Positions 41,114 through 49,718 of a stretch of DNA of 64,000 nt are shown piece after piece (the first letter of the stretch is position 1; every line of letters begins with the position of its first letter). Both the position numbers and the translations under genes were made by a program. The notes below the pieces were generated by a model. That model had not been told where the DNA came from. It did not search any database and worked only from the letters and a program-made list of their open reading frames with translations. The DNA comes from Kitasatospora setae KM-6054 (GTDB lineage Bacteria; Actinomycetota; Actinomycetes; Streptomycetales; Streptomycetaceae), in NCBI RefSeq assembly GCF_000269985.1, contig NC_016109.1, forward strand, positions 3,968,001 through 4,032,000, written 5' to 3'.

Positions 41114-42196
41114 TCACTCCCACCCGTGCACCCGGCCTCCCGCCGGGGACGGCCGGGCCGCGCCCCGGAGATCGCGGCGCGTCCGGGAGATCCCGCAACC
41201 GGCGGCAGCGGCCCGTACCGGGCGGGGACGGACCGGGGTGTCCTCCGCGGACCGGACGATCCGGGCCGTCCAGACGATCCCGACCACCTCCAGGACGGCC
41301 CCGACCAGCAACCCGAGCAGGCCCGCCGGCGTGTGCAGCAGGACGTGGACGGGGTGGGCCCCGAGTGCCGCGCCCAGGCCGAGGCCGACGGCGGGCAGCA
41401 CGGCGAGCACCGCCACCGTGGTGCGCGGGCCCGCGAGTTCACCCGCGATCTCCTCGCTGAGCGCCCGCTCGGCCCGCAGCGCCTCCGCGACCTGCTCCAG
41501 ACCGTCCGCCAGCCCGCTGCCGCTCTCGGTGCTGACCCGCCAGCAGGCCGCCATCGCCGCCGCGCCCTCCCCTCCCGGCAGTTCGGCCACCAGCCGGAGC
41601 GCCGCCGGCAGGTCCGCCCCGTAGCGGCCCGCCGCCAGCCGGGCCGCCGGCTCGGCGCCGAGGCGACGGCCCCACTCGGGGGCGGCCCTGGCCAGCACGG
41701 TGTGCATGGCCTGCTCGGGCGTGGCGCCGCCGCGCAGTTCGGCCGCCAGACCGGTGCACAGGTCGATCACCGCCGCGGCCCGCCGCCGCGCCGCCCGGAG
41801 CGTCCGCCGCGCCGCCCGCCAGCGCCGGAGCGGGACCACCCCGCAGGCCGCCCCGAGCACCGGGAGCACCGAGGAGGTGGCGTGCCCGGCCGCCGCCCCG
41901 AGCGGAAGCAGCAGCAGTTCGGGCACCAGCCGGCCCGGCCACCGGCGCCGCCACAGCGCCCGCACCCGTGCCCGCTCCCACGCCCGGCCGTGCGGGCCCC
42001 GCCGCCCGCTCAGCAACCGCCGCATCCGGCCGGAGCCGCGGGCCCGGCGGCCCAGCGCGCGCAGCCAGGCCGTCCCGAACAGCCCGCCCACCAACCCGGC
42101 GGTCACTCCGGTCAGACTCGCCCCGCAGGCCGCGCCGTACGACTGGAGCGCGCCAGCCGCCGCGAACCCGCCGATCACCCCGCCCGGCACCGCCAT
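41114..42196 (-). CDS. type II secretion system F-family protein (TadB-like)
   Basis: Encodes 360 residues. ATG 42196 shares a base with the microprotein stop, and its AGGAGG site lies inside that gene. Hydrophobic helices lie at residues 1-40, 85-120 and 270-320. The cytosolic GspF-type segment contains IDLCTGLAAELRGGATPEQA and WRVSTESGSGLADGLEQVAEALRAE. Platform protein for the Tad pilus, pairing with TadC. Confidence 0.88.
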   Translation of the reverse strand: MAVPGGVIGGFAAAGALQSYGAACGASLTGVTAGLVGGLFGTAWLRALGRRARGSGRMRRLLSGRRGPHGRAWERARVRALWRRRWPGRLVPELLLLPLGAAAGHATSSVLPVLGAACGVVPLRRWRAARRTLRAARRRAAAVIDLCTGLAAELRGGATPEQAMHTVLARAAPEWGRRLGAEPAARLAAGRYGADLPAALRLVAELPGGEGAAAMAACWRVSTESGSGLADGLEQVAEALRAERALSEEIAGELAGPRTTVAVLAVLPAVGLGLGAALGAHPVHVLLHTPAGLLGLLVGAVLEVVGIVWTARIVRSAEDTPVRPRPVRAAAAGCGISRTRRDLRGAARPSPAGGRVHGWE

Positions 42197-42294
42197 CACG
42201 GCCTCCTGACCGCGGAGCGCAGCAGATGCCACGCCACCGCCCCGATCACGCACAGCACGAACACCCAGCCGCACTCCAGCCACCTCAGCGTCAT
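42196..42294 (-). CDS. 32-residue predicted membrane microprotein in the Tad operon
   Basis: An ATG (42294-42292) overlaps the TadA stop as ATGA, and the stop TGA (42198-42196) shares its A with the TadB ATG as TGATG. The 32 residues hold one hydrophobic helix (CGWVFVLCVIGAVAWHLL), a short N-terminus (MTLRWLE) and a basic end (RSAVRRP). The exact coupling at both ends argues that it is translated. It could stabilise the TadA/TadB contact at the membrane. Below usual annotation length. No family known to me. Confidence 0.65.
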   Translation of the reverse strand: MTLRWLECGWVFVLCVIGAVAWHLLRSAVRRP

Positions 42295-44036
42295 GTCCCG
42301 CCCCCGGACGGCTCGGTGGGCTCGGCGCGCCCGATGGGTCCGGTCGGATGGGTGGCCTCGATGGGCCCGGCAGCGCCGTCCGGCTGGTCCGACCGGTCCG
42401 CCCCGGACGGCTCGGGGTGCGGCGGCAGGTCGACGCCGCGTTCGGCGCACAGCTCCCGCAGGCGGGCCCAGCCGGGGCCGGGGCGGGCCCGGCCACCGCG
42501 GTCGAAGTGGACGGCCGCGGTGGTGGCGGTCAGTCCGTCGGGCCCGCCGGCCAGCAGGTGCAGGCCGGTGACCCGGCGGCGGCCGTCGGCGCGGTCCCGG
42601 CCGAGGTGGACGACCGTGTCGAGGCCGGCCCGGAGCTGGCTGTGCAGGGCGTGCCGGTCCAGCCCGGCGAGCGCGCCCAGGGCCTCCAGCCGGGCGGGCA
42701 CGTCGGCGGCGGTGTTGGCGTGGACGGTGCCGCAACCGCCTTCGTGGCCGGTGTTCAGGGCCGCCAGCAGGTCGACCACCTCGGCGCCGCGGACCTCGCC
42801 GACGACCAGCCGGTCGGGCCGCATCCGCAGCGCCTGCCGGACCAGGTCCCGCAGGGTCAGCTCACCCAGCGACTCCTGGTTGGGCGGTCGGGACTGCAGC
42901 CGGACCACGTGCGGATGGTCCGGGCGCAGCTCGGCGGAGTCCTCGGCGAGCACGATGCGCTCGTCGTCGGGGACGAGGCCGAGCAGGGCGGCGAGCAGGG
43001 TGGTCTTGCCGCTGCCGGTGCCGCCGGAGACCAGCAGCGAGAGCCTGGCCCGCAGGACGGCGGTGAGCAGGTCGGCCCCGGACGGCGGCAGCGCGCCGGC
43101 GGCGACCAGCTCGGGGAGGGTGAAGGGCTCGCTGCGGCTGGTGCGCAGCGAGATGTGGGTGCAGTCGGCGGCGATCGGCGGGAGGACGGCGTGCAGCCGG
43201 GTGCCGTCGGGCAACCGGGCGTCCACCCAGGGCCGGGCGTCGTCGAGGCGGCGCCCGGCGGCGGTGGCCAGCCGGTGGGCGAGCCGACGGACCGCGTCGG
43301 CGTTCGGGAAGCGCACCTGGGAGGCGCGTTCCAGCCCTCGGCCGCGGTCGACCCAGATCCGGTCGGGACCGTTGACCAGGACGTCGGTGACGCCCTGCTC
43401 GGCCAGCAGCGGTTCGAGCGGCCCGGCGCCGACGATCTCGGCGCGCAGGTCGCGCACCGCGTTCAGCACGTCGGCCCCGCCGAGCGGGGGCCCGGCCGCG
43501 CGCAGGGCCGCGGCGACCGACCCGGCGGTGGGAGCCGCACCCGCCTCGGCGAGCCGGATCCGGACGGCGTCCACCAGTTCGGCGGCCTCGCCCGGGGTCG
43601 GTCCGGCCCCCGGACCGACCGGCGGCCCGGCGGCCACCGGTGCCTGATGCGGCTGACGCCGCACCAGGAAGCGCACCGGAGGTGCGTGCCGCCGGTCGGG
43701 GACGGGCGGCCCCTCCCCGACCGGCAGCGCCTCCTCCGCGGGCCCTGAGGGGGCATTGGAGAGGCGGCGGGGGCGCGGTACGGCGATCCGGCGGTGGGCC
43801 CGGGCGATCGGCCGCCTGGAGGCCCGTTGGTCGCCCTGCTGCCCCTGGCGCCCCTCTCCCGCGCGGCCGTCCGCGCCGTGCGGGTCATGCGGGTCATGCG
43901 GGTCGTACGAATCGTGCGGGTCGGCGAGACGGTCGTCGGAGCGACGGTCGTCCACGGCTCGGACGTCCACGGCTCGAACGTCCACGGCTCGGGAACCGGC
44001 GGCTCGGGGATCGACGGCGTGCAGGTGGTTGGTCAT
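42291..44036 (-). CDS. Tad pilus assembly ATPase TadA/CpaF
   Basis: Encodes 581 residues. Walker A: VSGGTGSGKTTLLAAL (K344); Walker B: ERIVLAEDSAELRPD; motifs GHEGGCGTVHANTAADV and LRMRPDRLVVGEVRGAE are typical of the secretion ATPase family. It powers Flp pilus assembly. The first 90 residues are repetitive (VDVRAVDVRAVDD, DPHDSYDPHDPHDPH), reflecting 9- and 15-bp DNA repeats at about 43,880-44,000. These are probably expansions and unrelated to catalysis. It follows the Ssd-like gene by 9 bp and couples with the microprotein. Confidence 0.93.
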   Translation of the reverse strand: MTNHLHAVDPRAAGSRAVDVRAVDVRAVDDRRSDDRLADPHDSYDPHDPHDPHGADGRAGEGRQGQQGDQRASRRPIARAHRRIAVPRPRRLSNAPSGPAEEALPVGEGPPVPDRRHAPPVRFLVRRQPHQAPVAAGPPVGPGAGPTPGEAAELVDAVRIRLAEAGAAPTAGSVAAALRAAGPPLGGADVLNAVRDLRAEIVGAGPLEPLLAEQGVTDVLVNGPDRIWVDRGRGLERASQVRFPNADAVRRLAHRLATAAGRRLDDARPWVDARLPDGTRLHAVLPPIAADCTHISLRTSRSEPFTLPELVAAGALPPSGADLLTAVLRARLSLLVSGGTGSGKTTLLAALLGLVPDDERIVLAEDSAELRPDHPHVVRLQSRPPNQESLGELTLRDLVRQALRMRPDRLVVGEVRGAEVVDLLAALNTGHEGGCGTVHANTAADVPARLEALGALAGLDRHALHSQLRAGLDTVVHLGRDRADGRRRVTGLHLLAGGPDGLTATTAAVHFDRGGRARPGPGWARLRELCAERGVDLPPHPEPSGADRSDQPDGAAGPIEATHPTGPIGRAEPTEPSGGGT

Positions 44037-44045
44037 GGTTGCTCC

Positions 44046-45146
44046 TCAGGCCGCCACGACGGGCGGCATCGCTTCGGTCAGGAATCGCCCGCAGAACCGG
44101 GCCAGCGGCCCGCGCTCCCGCAGGCCCGGGGGGACGCCCCGTTCGACGTCCAGGGCGAGGCCCGGCTCGGGGGCGAGCTCTCCGGCCAGCCGCAGGCGCA
44201 GCCCGCGGGCGACGTCGGCAGCGGTGAGGCCGGAGGGGCCCGGAGTGCGGACGACGGCCCGCAGGTCGGTGAGCCGCATCCGGGCGGCCGCCGTGACCCG
44301 GTCGGCGGCCGCCAGGGCGCGCAGTTCGGCGGGGACCACGAGCAGCCCGGTGTCGGACTGCTCCAGGGCCCGGGCGGCGGCCGCGTCGAGCTGTCTGGGC
44401 AGGTCGAGGACGACCAGCCCGCCGCGTCTGCGGGCGGCCGCCAGCACGCTGTCCATGGCCTCGGCCGGGATGGCCAGGGTGTCCGACCTGTCCCAGGACA
44501 GGGCGCTGAGCCGGTGCGGCTCGGGCAGCGCCCTGGCCAGTTCCGCGCCGCTGATCCGCCCCCGGGAGGCGGCCAGGTCGGGCCAGCGCAGCCCGTCGGC
44601 CTGTTCGGCGCCGAGCAGGACGTCGAGCCCGCCGCCGAGCGGGTCGCCGTCGATCAGCATGGTGCGGTGCCCGGCCCGGGCGGCGCAGACCGCGAGGGCA
44701 CAGGCCAGCGTGGAGGCTCCGGCGCCGCCGCGCCCGCCGAGCACGGCGACGGTGAGCGCGGGTGGCCCGACGCCCTCGGTGGCGTCGGCGATCCGGTCGA
44801 GCAGCCAGGGCTGCGCGTCCGGCAGGAAGAGCACGTGCTCGGCGCCGAGCCGGACGGCCCGGACCCAGATCTCCCCGTCGTCGAGGTCGAGGCCGAGCAG
44901 CAGGACGCCGGGTCGGCGCGGCAGGCCCGCGCACCGCTCGGCGAGGTCGTCACCGACCAGCACCAGCGGGGCGGCCTCCCACAGCCGGACGGGCGGCGGG
45001 GCGCCGCTGAGCAGCCGTGGTTCGGCCCCGGCGGCGGCGCACAGGCGGGTGAGCTGTTCGGCGAGCGCGTCGTCGCCGGTGAGGATCAGCGGCCCGGGCG
45101 GGGGCTCGGGCGCGGTGGCGTGCGGATCGGTGGCTGCAGCGGACAA
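44046..45146 (-). CDS. Ssd/CpaE-like MinD-family ATPase of the Tad locus
   Basis: Encodes 366 residues from TTG 45146, which has GGGAGG 6 bp upstream. The N-terminal domain resembles a receiver-like fold without the phospho-acceptor (LLLGLDLDDGEIWVRAV). The MinD/ParA-type P-loop is the deviant VLGGRGGAGASTLACAL; LIDGDPLGGGLDVLLG and LVVLDLPRQLD are further motifs. Related to septum-site-determining Ssd (Rv3660c) and to CpaE, which localise the pilus machinery or affect septation. First gene of the leftward Tad operon. Confidence 0.88.
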   Translation of the reverse strand: MSAAATDPHATAPEPPPGPLILTGDDALAEQLTRLCAAAGAEPRLLSGAPPPVRLWEAAPLVLVGDDLAERCAGLPRRPGVLLLGLDLDDGEIWVRAVRLGAEHVLFLPDAQPWLLDRIADATEGVGPPALTVAVLGGRGGAGASTLACALAVCAARAGHRTMLIDGDPLGGGLDVLLGAEQADGLRWPDLAASRGRISGAELARALPEPHRLSALSWDRSDTLAIPAEAMDSVLAAARRRGGLVVLDLPRQLDAAAARALEQSDTGLLVVPAELRALAAADRVTAAARMRLTDLRAVVRTPGPSGLTAADVARGLRLRLAGELAPEPGLALDVERGVPPGLRERGPLARFCGRFLTEAMPPVVAA

Positions 45147-45274
45147 GGCGGTCCTCCCGTGGTGCGGGGACGGTCTGACGACGCGTCGGACGCGGTGCCC
45201 CGGAGGGTCGCCGCGCGGCGTCGTGGACACCACGGTGAAGGACGGTGCGGAATGCGTCAGCCGACTTCCGATTG

Positions 45275-45306
45275 CCTGTGGATAACTCGCCCCTGTGGAT
45301 AACTCG
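45275..45306 (+). repeat. two 15-bp repeats with DnaA-box-like cores
   Basis: CCTGTGGATAACTCG occurs twice with a 17-bp period. Each contains TGTGGATAA, the complement of TTATCCACA. It lies upstream of the Tad operon. Confidence 0.7.
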
Positions 45307-45512
45307 GGTCACTCGGACGGGGGCTAAAGCAGTTCGGAATTGACGCGTCAGGCATGCCGATATGACACTCGCACAACTACTCAGAGTGACAGAAACTTGG
45401 AGTGCGAAGAAACCTCGACAGCGGCTCTCGGGCCACTGGAGCACCCCTCGCGCCCACCGGCACCACCGCTCCCTGGAGGCTCAACTACCAAGGGAAATGG
45501 GCCCGGACATGC

Positions 45513-45548
45513 GACGACCCCCGCCGGGGGGGGAGAGCGGGGGTCGTC
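45513..45548 (+). terminator. hairpin in the Tad/HAD intergenic region
   Basis: A 12-bp perfect stem GACGACCCCCGC with a 12-nt loop. It is followed by a second, weaker hairpin at 45555-45585. It could end a short transcript from the TTGACG/TATGAC promoter-like site. Confidence 0.55.
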
Positions 45549-45714
45549 TATCCACGGCCCGGCTCGGGGGGGAGGAGCCGGACCGGGTTAGCACGGTCGC
45601 GCGAACGATCCGTGACTTCCATGGTGTACCCGACCGGCCAGAAACACAAACCCGCATGCCCGCGGGTCCACCGAATGGCCCTCCCTTTTGGCCGCCCCTC
45701 TATCCTCGGTTCCC

Positions 45715-46755
45715 GTGGACACCACCGAGAACGCCGACGAGAACGCCGACTTCGCCGACCGCGGTGCCGACGCCGGGTCCGACACGGGCGCCGAGACCGC
45801 CGCCACCCCCGGAGCCGAGGCCGACAGCGAGACCGCGGTCGGGAGCGAGGCCGTGACCGACACCGCCACCGGAACCGCTGCCGCCGACGCCACCACCGAC
45901 GCCGACCAGGACTCCGCCCCGGCCCGCCCCGCGGACCGCGGCGGCTACGGCGTGCCCCGCACCGCCGCCTTCTTCGACCTCGACAAGACGATCATCGCCA
46001 AGTCCAGCGCGCTCGCGTTCAGCCGCCCCTTCTACCAGGGCGGCCTGATCAACCGCCGCTCGGTGGTGAAGAGCGCCTACACCCAGTTCATCTTCCTGGT
46101 CGGCGGCGCGGACCACGACCAGATGGAGAAGATGCGGGCCTACCTCTCCGCGCTCACCCGGGGCTGGAACGTCCAGCAGGTCCGGGAGATCGTCGCGGAG
46201 ACCCTGCACGGCATGATCGACCCGCTCATCTACGACGAGGCCGCCTCGCTCATCGAGCAGCACCACGCGGCCGGCCGGGACGTGGTGATCGTCAGCAGCT
46301 CGGGCTCCGAGGTGGTCGAGCCGATCGGCCAACTCCTGGGCGCGGACCACGTGATCGCCACCCGGCTGCACGTCGAGGAGGGGCGCTACACCGGCGAGAT
46401 CGAGTACTACGCGTACGCCGAGAACAAGGCCGCGGCGATCCGCGAGCTGGCCGAGCGGGAGGGCTACGACCTGGCCAACTGCTACGCGTACAGCGACTCG
46501 TCGACCGACCTGCCGATGCTGGAGGCGGTCGGCCACCCGGCCGCGGTGAACCCGGACCGAGCGCTGCGCAAGGAGGCGACGGCCCGCGAGTGGCCGGTGC
46601 TGGCGTTCAGTCGGCCGGTCGAACTGACCCGCAGGCTGCCCGAGTTCCACGCCCCGAGCCGTTCCGTGGTGGCCGCCGTGGCGATCGGCGCGGCGGTGCT
46701 GACCGCGGGGGTGCTCTGGTACAGCGCGCGCCGGCGGCGTCCGGCCGCGGCCTGA
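45715..46755 (+). CDS. HAD-superfamily IB phosphatase with C-terminal membrane helix
   Basis: Encodes 346 residues from GTG 45715. No ribosome binding site, but a TATCCT 8 bp upstream suggests a leaderless transcript. After an acidic, repetitive N-terminal 80 residues, the HAD motifs are: FFDLDKTI (motif I), VIVSSSGSE (motif II), and YAYSDSSTDLPML (motif IV). The C-terminus has a transmembrane helix (AAVAIGAAVLTAGVLW). Related to the Rv3661 SerB-like phosphatases adjacent to the Tad locus in actinobacteria. Substrate unknown; the related genes are named phosphoserine phosphatase without proof. Confidence 0.85.
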   Translation: MDTTENADENADFADRGADAGSDTGAETAATPGAEADSETAVGSEAVTDTATGTAAADATTDADQDSAPARPADRGGYGVPRTAAFFDLDKTIIAKSSALAFSRPFYQGGLINRRSVVKSAYTQFIFLVGGADHDQMEKMRAYLSALTRGWNVQQVREIVAETLHGMIDPLIYDEAASLIEQHHAAGRDVVIVSSSGSEVVEPIGQLLGADHVIATRLHVEEGRYTGEIEYYAYAENKAAAIRELAEREGYDLANCYAYSDSSTDLPMLEAVGHPAAVNPDRALRKEATAREWPVLAFSRPVELTRRLPEFHAPSRSVVAAVAIGAAVLTAGVLWYSARRRRPAAA

Positions 46756-47178
46756 ACCGCCGCGTTCCGCGCCGGACGGCCGCGGACCGGCCGGGCCCGT
46801 TCGAGGGCCCGGCCGGTCCGCCGAATCGGACAATCCGCTATATGAACTGCCAAAGGCGCCTTTTTCGGGTTCCTCTTTCGGTGGATCTGAGGTAGAAATG
46901 GGTTACGGCCCGCGAGACCCGGTCAGGACCCCAAGAGGTCGAACCGACAACGCAGTTCAGGCCCACGGACCGACGCACGGACAATCGGGCACCCACATGC
47001 AGCCGACCCGCTGACGGGCCGCCGCACCAGGCGAACGGGAACAGGACCCCGCCTGATGGGCACTGAAACGGTGCATGCCCTGGTCACCCGGCCTCCGTGC
47101 CAGCGGCGGCGCCCGGAGTCCTCGGGCGCCGCCGCAACCCCGTTCCGGCCGGCCCGGGGCTGGCCCCGCCGAAGCCGG
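46756..47178. other. intergenic region between convergent genes
   Basis: About 420 bp. Holds the strong terminator at 46782-46821 and a second palindromic T-rich hairpin at 46850-46865. The remaining part to 47178 shows no gene. Confidence 0.5.
46782..46821 (+). terminator. strong terminator after the HAD gene
   Basis: A perfect stem of 17 bp around GGACCGGCCGGGCCC with a 6-nt loop. It serves the HAD gene and possibly the convergent Fic-like gene. Confidence 0.85.
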
Positions 47179-48075
47179 TCAGACCATGCCGCGCTGCATC
47201 GCCTCGCACACCGCGGTACTCTCCCGCACGCCCAGGCCGAGCGCGGCCGCGCAGTGCGCCAGCCAGCGGGACAGGCCCTCGGGGGTGCCCTCCAGGTAGC
47301 CCAGCAGGGCCCGGCGGTAGGCGGCGGTGCCGAGTTCGGCGAGGCCGACCTCGGCCGGGCAGATCGCCTTCGGATCCAGGCCCTCGGCGATCAGCACGAT
47401 CCGCTGGGCGGCCCGGGCGACCAGGCCGTTGGCCGAGCCGAAGGGGCGCAGCGCGAGCAGTTCGCCGTGCACCACGGCGGCGACCACCAGGGCGGGGGCG
47501 CCGCCGGTCGGACGTTCGGCGCGGGCCGCGAGCAGCCCGGCGAGCTGGTCGAGTCGGGCGGCCACCTCGGCGGGCGGGGGCGGTGGCGGGAGTTCGCCGA
47601 CGGGTCCGCCGGAAGCCGGGCCGTCGGAAGCCGGGCCCTCGGTGGCGGCGAGCTCGCGCGGAAAGAGCGGCGCGGCGGGTTCGCCGTCGTGGCGCGGGCG
47701 CCCGGCGGCCGGGTCGCCGTCACCGACGGCGAGCAGGTGGAGCCGGGCCAGCACCTGCAGCGGGGAGGTGCGCCAGACGCTGAGCAGTTGGCCGGCCTCG
47801 GCGGACAGCCGCAGCGCGGCACCGACCGTGCGGGCCTCGGCGTCGGCGCCGAAGTCGGTGCGGCGGCGGACCTCCTCCAGCGGCCAGTCGGCGCCGTCCA
47901 GGGCGGCCGAGGCGCGGGCGCCGCGCAGGGCGGACTCGGAGGTCACCTCGCCCGCCCGGCGCCGCATCACGCGGTGCCCGTAGAGGCGGTCGACGTTCTT
48001 GCGCACTTCGGCGACGGCCTCGGGGACCCCGGCGAGCTGGGCCAGCGGGGCGAGCGGGTCAGTTCCTGTGGTCAC
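47179..48075 (-). CDS. degenerate Fic-domain protein
   Basis: Encodes 298 residues. The Fic fold is recognisable but the active site is altered: the canonical HPFxxGNGRxxR motif reads R210PFGSANGLVAR221, so the catalytic His is Arg and the GNGR loop is lost. The N-terminal inhibitory helix is also degraded (ASAALDG instead of ASSRIEG). A long Pro/Gly-rich insert occupies residues 120-170. Probably not an AMP-transferase; it may be a scaffold. GTG start without a clear ribosome binding site. Fic-like genes are part of the conserved actinobacterial neighbourhood. Confidence 0.75.
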   Translation of the reverse strand: MTTGTDPLAPLAQLAGVPEAVAEVRKNVDRLYGHRVMRRRAGEVTSESALRGARASAALDGADWPLEEVRRRTDFGADAEARTVGAALRLSAEAGQLLSVWRTSPLQVLARLHLLAVGDGDPAAGRPRHDGEPAAPLFPRELAATEGPASDGPASGGPVGELPPPPPPAEVAARLDQLAGLLAARAERPTGGAPALVVAAVVHGELLALRPFGSANGLVARAAQRIVLIAEGLDPKAICPAEVGLAELGTAAYRRALLGYLEGTPEGLSRWLAHCAAALGLGVRESTAVCEAMQRGMV

Positions 48076-48287
48076 CTACCCGAGAGTAATGAATCCACCG
48101 GGCGACCGGGAGGCAACCCCGGGTCACCCTTTCGTGGCAATCATCTGTTCCCCTGCGTGCAGCACCCCAAACCACCGCTAGCATGGCCACTAATCGGTGA
48201 CGATAACGGTTTCCAACAAGCGTCAACAAGCATCCGGGCCGCCAAGGGCCGACGGACGCCAGAGCCCAGAGAGCCGGAGACTCAGAG

Positions 48288-49274
48288 ATGAAGATCGCCT
48301 TCGTCGGGAAGGGCGGCAGCGGCAAGACCACCCTGTCCGCCCTGTTCATCCGCCACCTGGCCGCGGCCGGCCACCCGGTGGTCGCCGTCGACGCCGACAT
48401 CAACCAGCACCTCGGCCCGGCCCTCGGCCTGACGGACGGCCAGGCCGCCGCACTCCCCTCGCTCGGCGCGCACCTGCCGGAGATCAAGGAGTACCTGCGC
48501 GGCGACAACCCGCTGATCCACTGCGCCGAGGAGATGATCAAGACCACCCCGCCCGGACCGGGCTCCCGCCTGCTGCGGATCGTCGAGGAGAACCCGGTGT
48601 ACGCGGCCTGCGCCCGCCCGGTCGCGCTGGACGAGGGCTCGGTGCGGCTGATGGCGACCGGCGCGTTCACCGAGGAGGACCTCGGGGTGGCCTGCTACCA
48701 CTCCAAGGTCGGCGCGGTGGAACTGCTGCTGAACCACCTGCTGGACGGCCCGGACGAGTACCTGGTCACCGACATGACGGCCGGCTCCGACTCCTTCGCC
48801 TCCGGCCTGTTCACCCGCTTCGACCTGACCTTCCTGGTCGCCGAGCCGACCCGCAAGGGCGTCTCGGTGTACCGCCAGTACAAGGAGTACGCCCAGGACT
48901 TCGACGTCCACCTGCGGGTGATCGGCAACAAGGTGCAGGGGCCGGACGACCTGGACTTCCTGCAGCGCGAGGTCGGCGAGGACCTGTACGCCTGCTTCGG
49001 GCAGTCCGGCTGGGTGCGCCGGCTGGAGCGCGGGGACGAGCCGCCGCTGCGCGAGCTTGAGCCCGCGAACCGGGAGGTGCTGGCCCGGCTGCGGACCGCC
49101 GCCGACTCCTCCCACGGCCTGCGCGACCCGCGCCGGTACAGCGCCCAGGCCGTCCGCTTCCACCTGCGCAACGCGGAGAGCTGGGGCAACGCCAAGGTCG
49201 GCATCGACCTGGCCACCCAGGTCGACCCGGACTACGTACTGGGCGCCGAGCGGGCCAGCACCGCCGGAGTCTGA
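48288..49274 (+). CDS. CooC/ArsA-like P-loop ATPase
   Basis: Encodes 328 residues. MKIAFVGKGGSGKTTLSALF is the Walker A motif in the deviant form; VVAVDADINQHLG and YLVTDMTAGSDSFASGLF are the switch motifs. It belongs to the MinD/CooC group that handles metal-cofactor insertion or similar remodelling tasks. GGAGA-type ribosome binding site 7 bp upstream of ATG. It is divergent from the Fic-like gene, with a 210-bp intergenic region. Confidence 0.85.
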   Translation: MKIAFVGKGGSGKTTLSALFIRHLAAAGHPVVAVDADINQHLGPALGLTDGQAAALPSLGAHLPEIKEYLRGDNPLIHCAEEMIKTTPPGPGSRLLRIVEENPVYAACARPVALDEGSVRLMATGAFTEEDLGVACYHSKVGAVELLLNHLLDGPDEYLVTDMTAGSDSFASGLFTRFDLTFLVAEPTRKGVSVYRQYKEYAQDFDVHLRVIGNKVQGPDDLDFLQREVGEDLYACFGQSGWVRRLERGDEPPLRELEPANREVLARLRTAADSSHGLRDPRRYSAQAVRFHLRNAESWGNAKVGIDLATQVDPDYVLGAERASTAGV

Positions 49275-49288
49275 CCCGCCCCCGCCCC

Positions 49289-49327
49289 CGAGGGGCCGGC
49301 CCGCCGTGATGGCGAGCCGGCCCCTCG
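49289..49327 (+). terminator. terminator after the CooC-like gene
   Basis: A 12-bp perfect stem CGAGGGGCCGGC with a 15-nt loop, just downstream of the stop. Confidence 0.7.
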
Positions 49328-49718
49328 GCCGCATCCGGGCAGGCCCGGGCAGGCCCGAGCGGCCCCGAGCGCGGGTCCGGCGGGAAATTCCCGCCCCGGC
49401 CGGGTGCCACACGATGTGGTGAACGCCCCTATTTGTACTGGCACTCGAAGCACACGCTGTGCAAAGGTTCCATTACTCTCGGTTTACCAGCTCTTGAAGC
49501 CTCTCTTGAGCACCGGTGTCCGCACCCTGGTCGCCGCAGGCCGTCGCCGCCGCGCGCCCGCCACCGCGCCGCCCCTCGCGTCACCCACCACGGCTGTCCC
49601 GCCCCGGCCGTCCGCCACACCCGCCACACCCGCTGTGACCCACGACAGCCGATCCGACCAGGCACACCCGCCGGACCTGACTGCGTTCGTTCCCCCGGAA
49701 GAAGACGGGAAGTCCCCC
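49328..49718. other. leader/promoter region of the SulP-carbonic anhydrase gene
   Basis: About 390 bp without a supported gene. An A+T-richer patch around 49,420-49,500 probably contains the promoter. The long frame open through this region lacks a ribosome binding site near any start before 49719. Confidence 0.45.

Larger units (their letters stand above)
45147..45714. other. divergent intergenic region, about 570 bp
   Basis: Separates the Tad operon from the HAD gene. Holds the DnaA-box-like direct repeat, an A+T-richer patch around 45335-45410 (TTGACG at 45339, TATGAC at 45360, a possible promoter) and two hairpins. No gene is supported. Confidence 0.5.

Noticed and set aside
46842..46895. 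A 17-residue leader peptide ending LSVDLR
   Set aside because: It resembles streptomycete leader peptides only loosely and no plus-strand gene follows within 1.3 kb.
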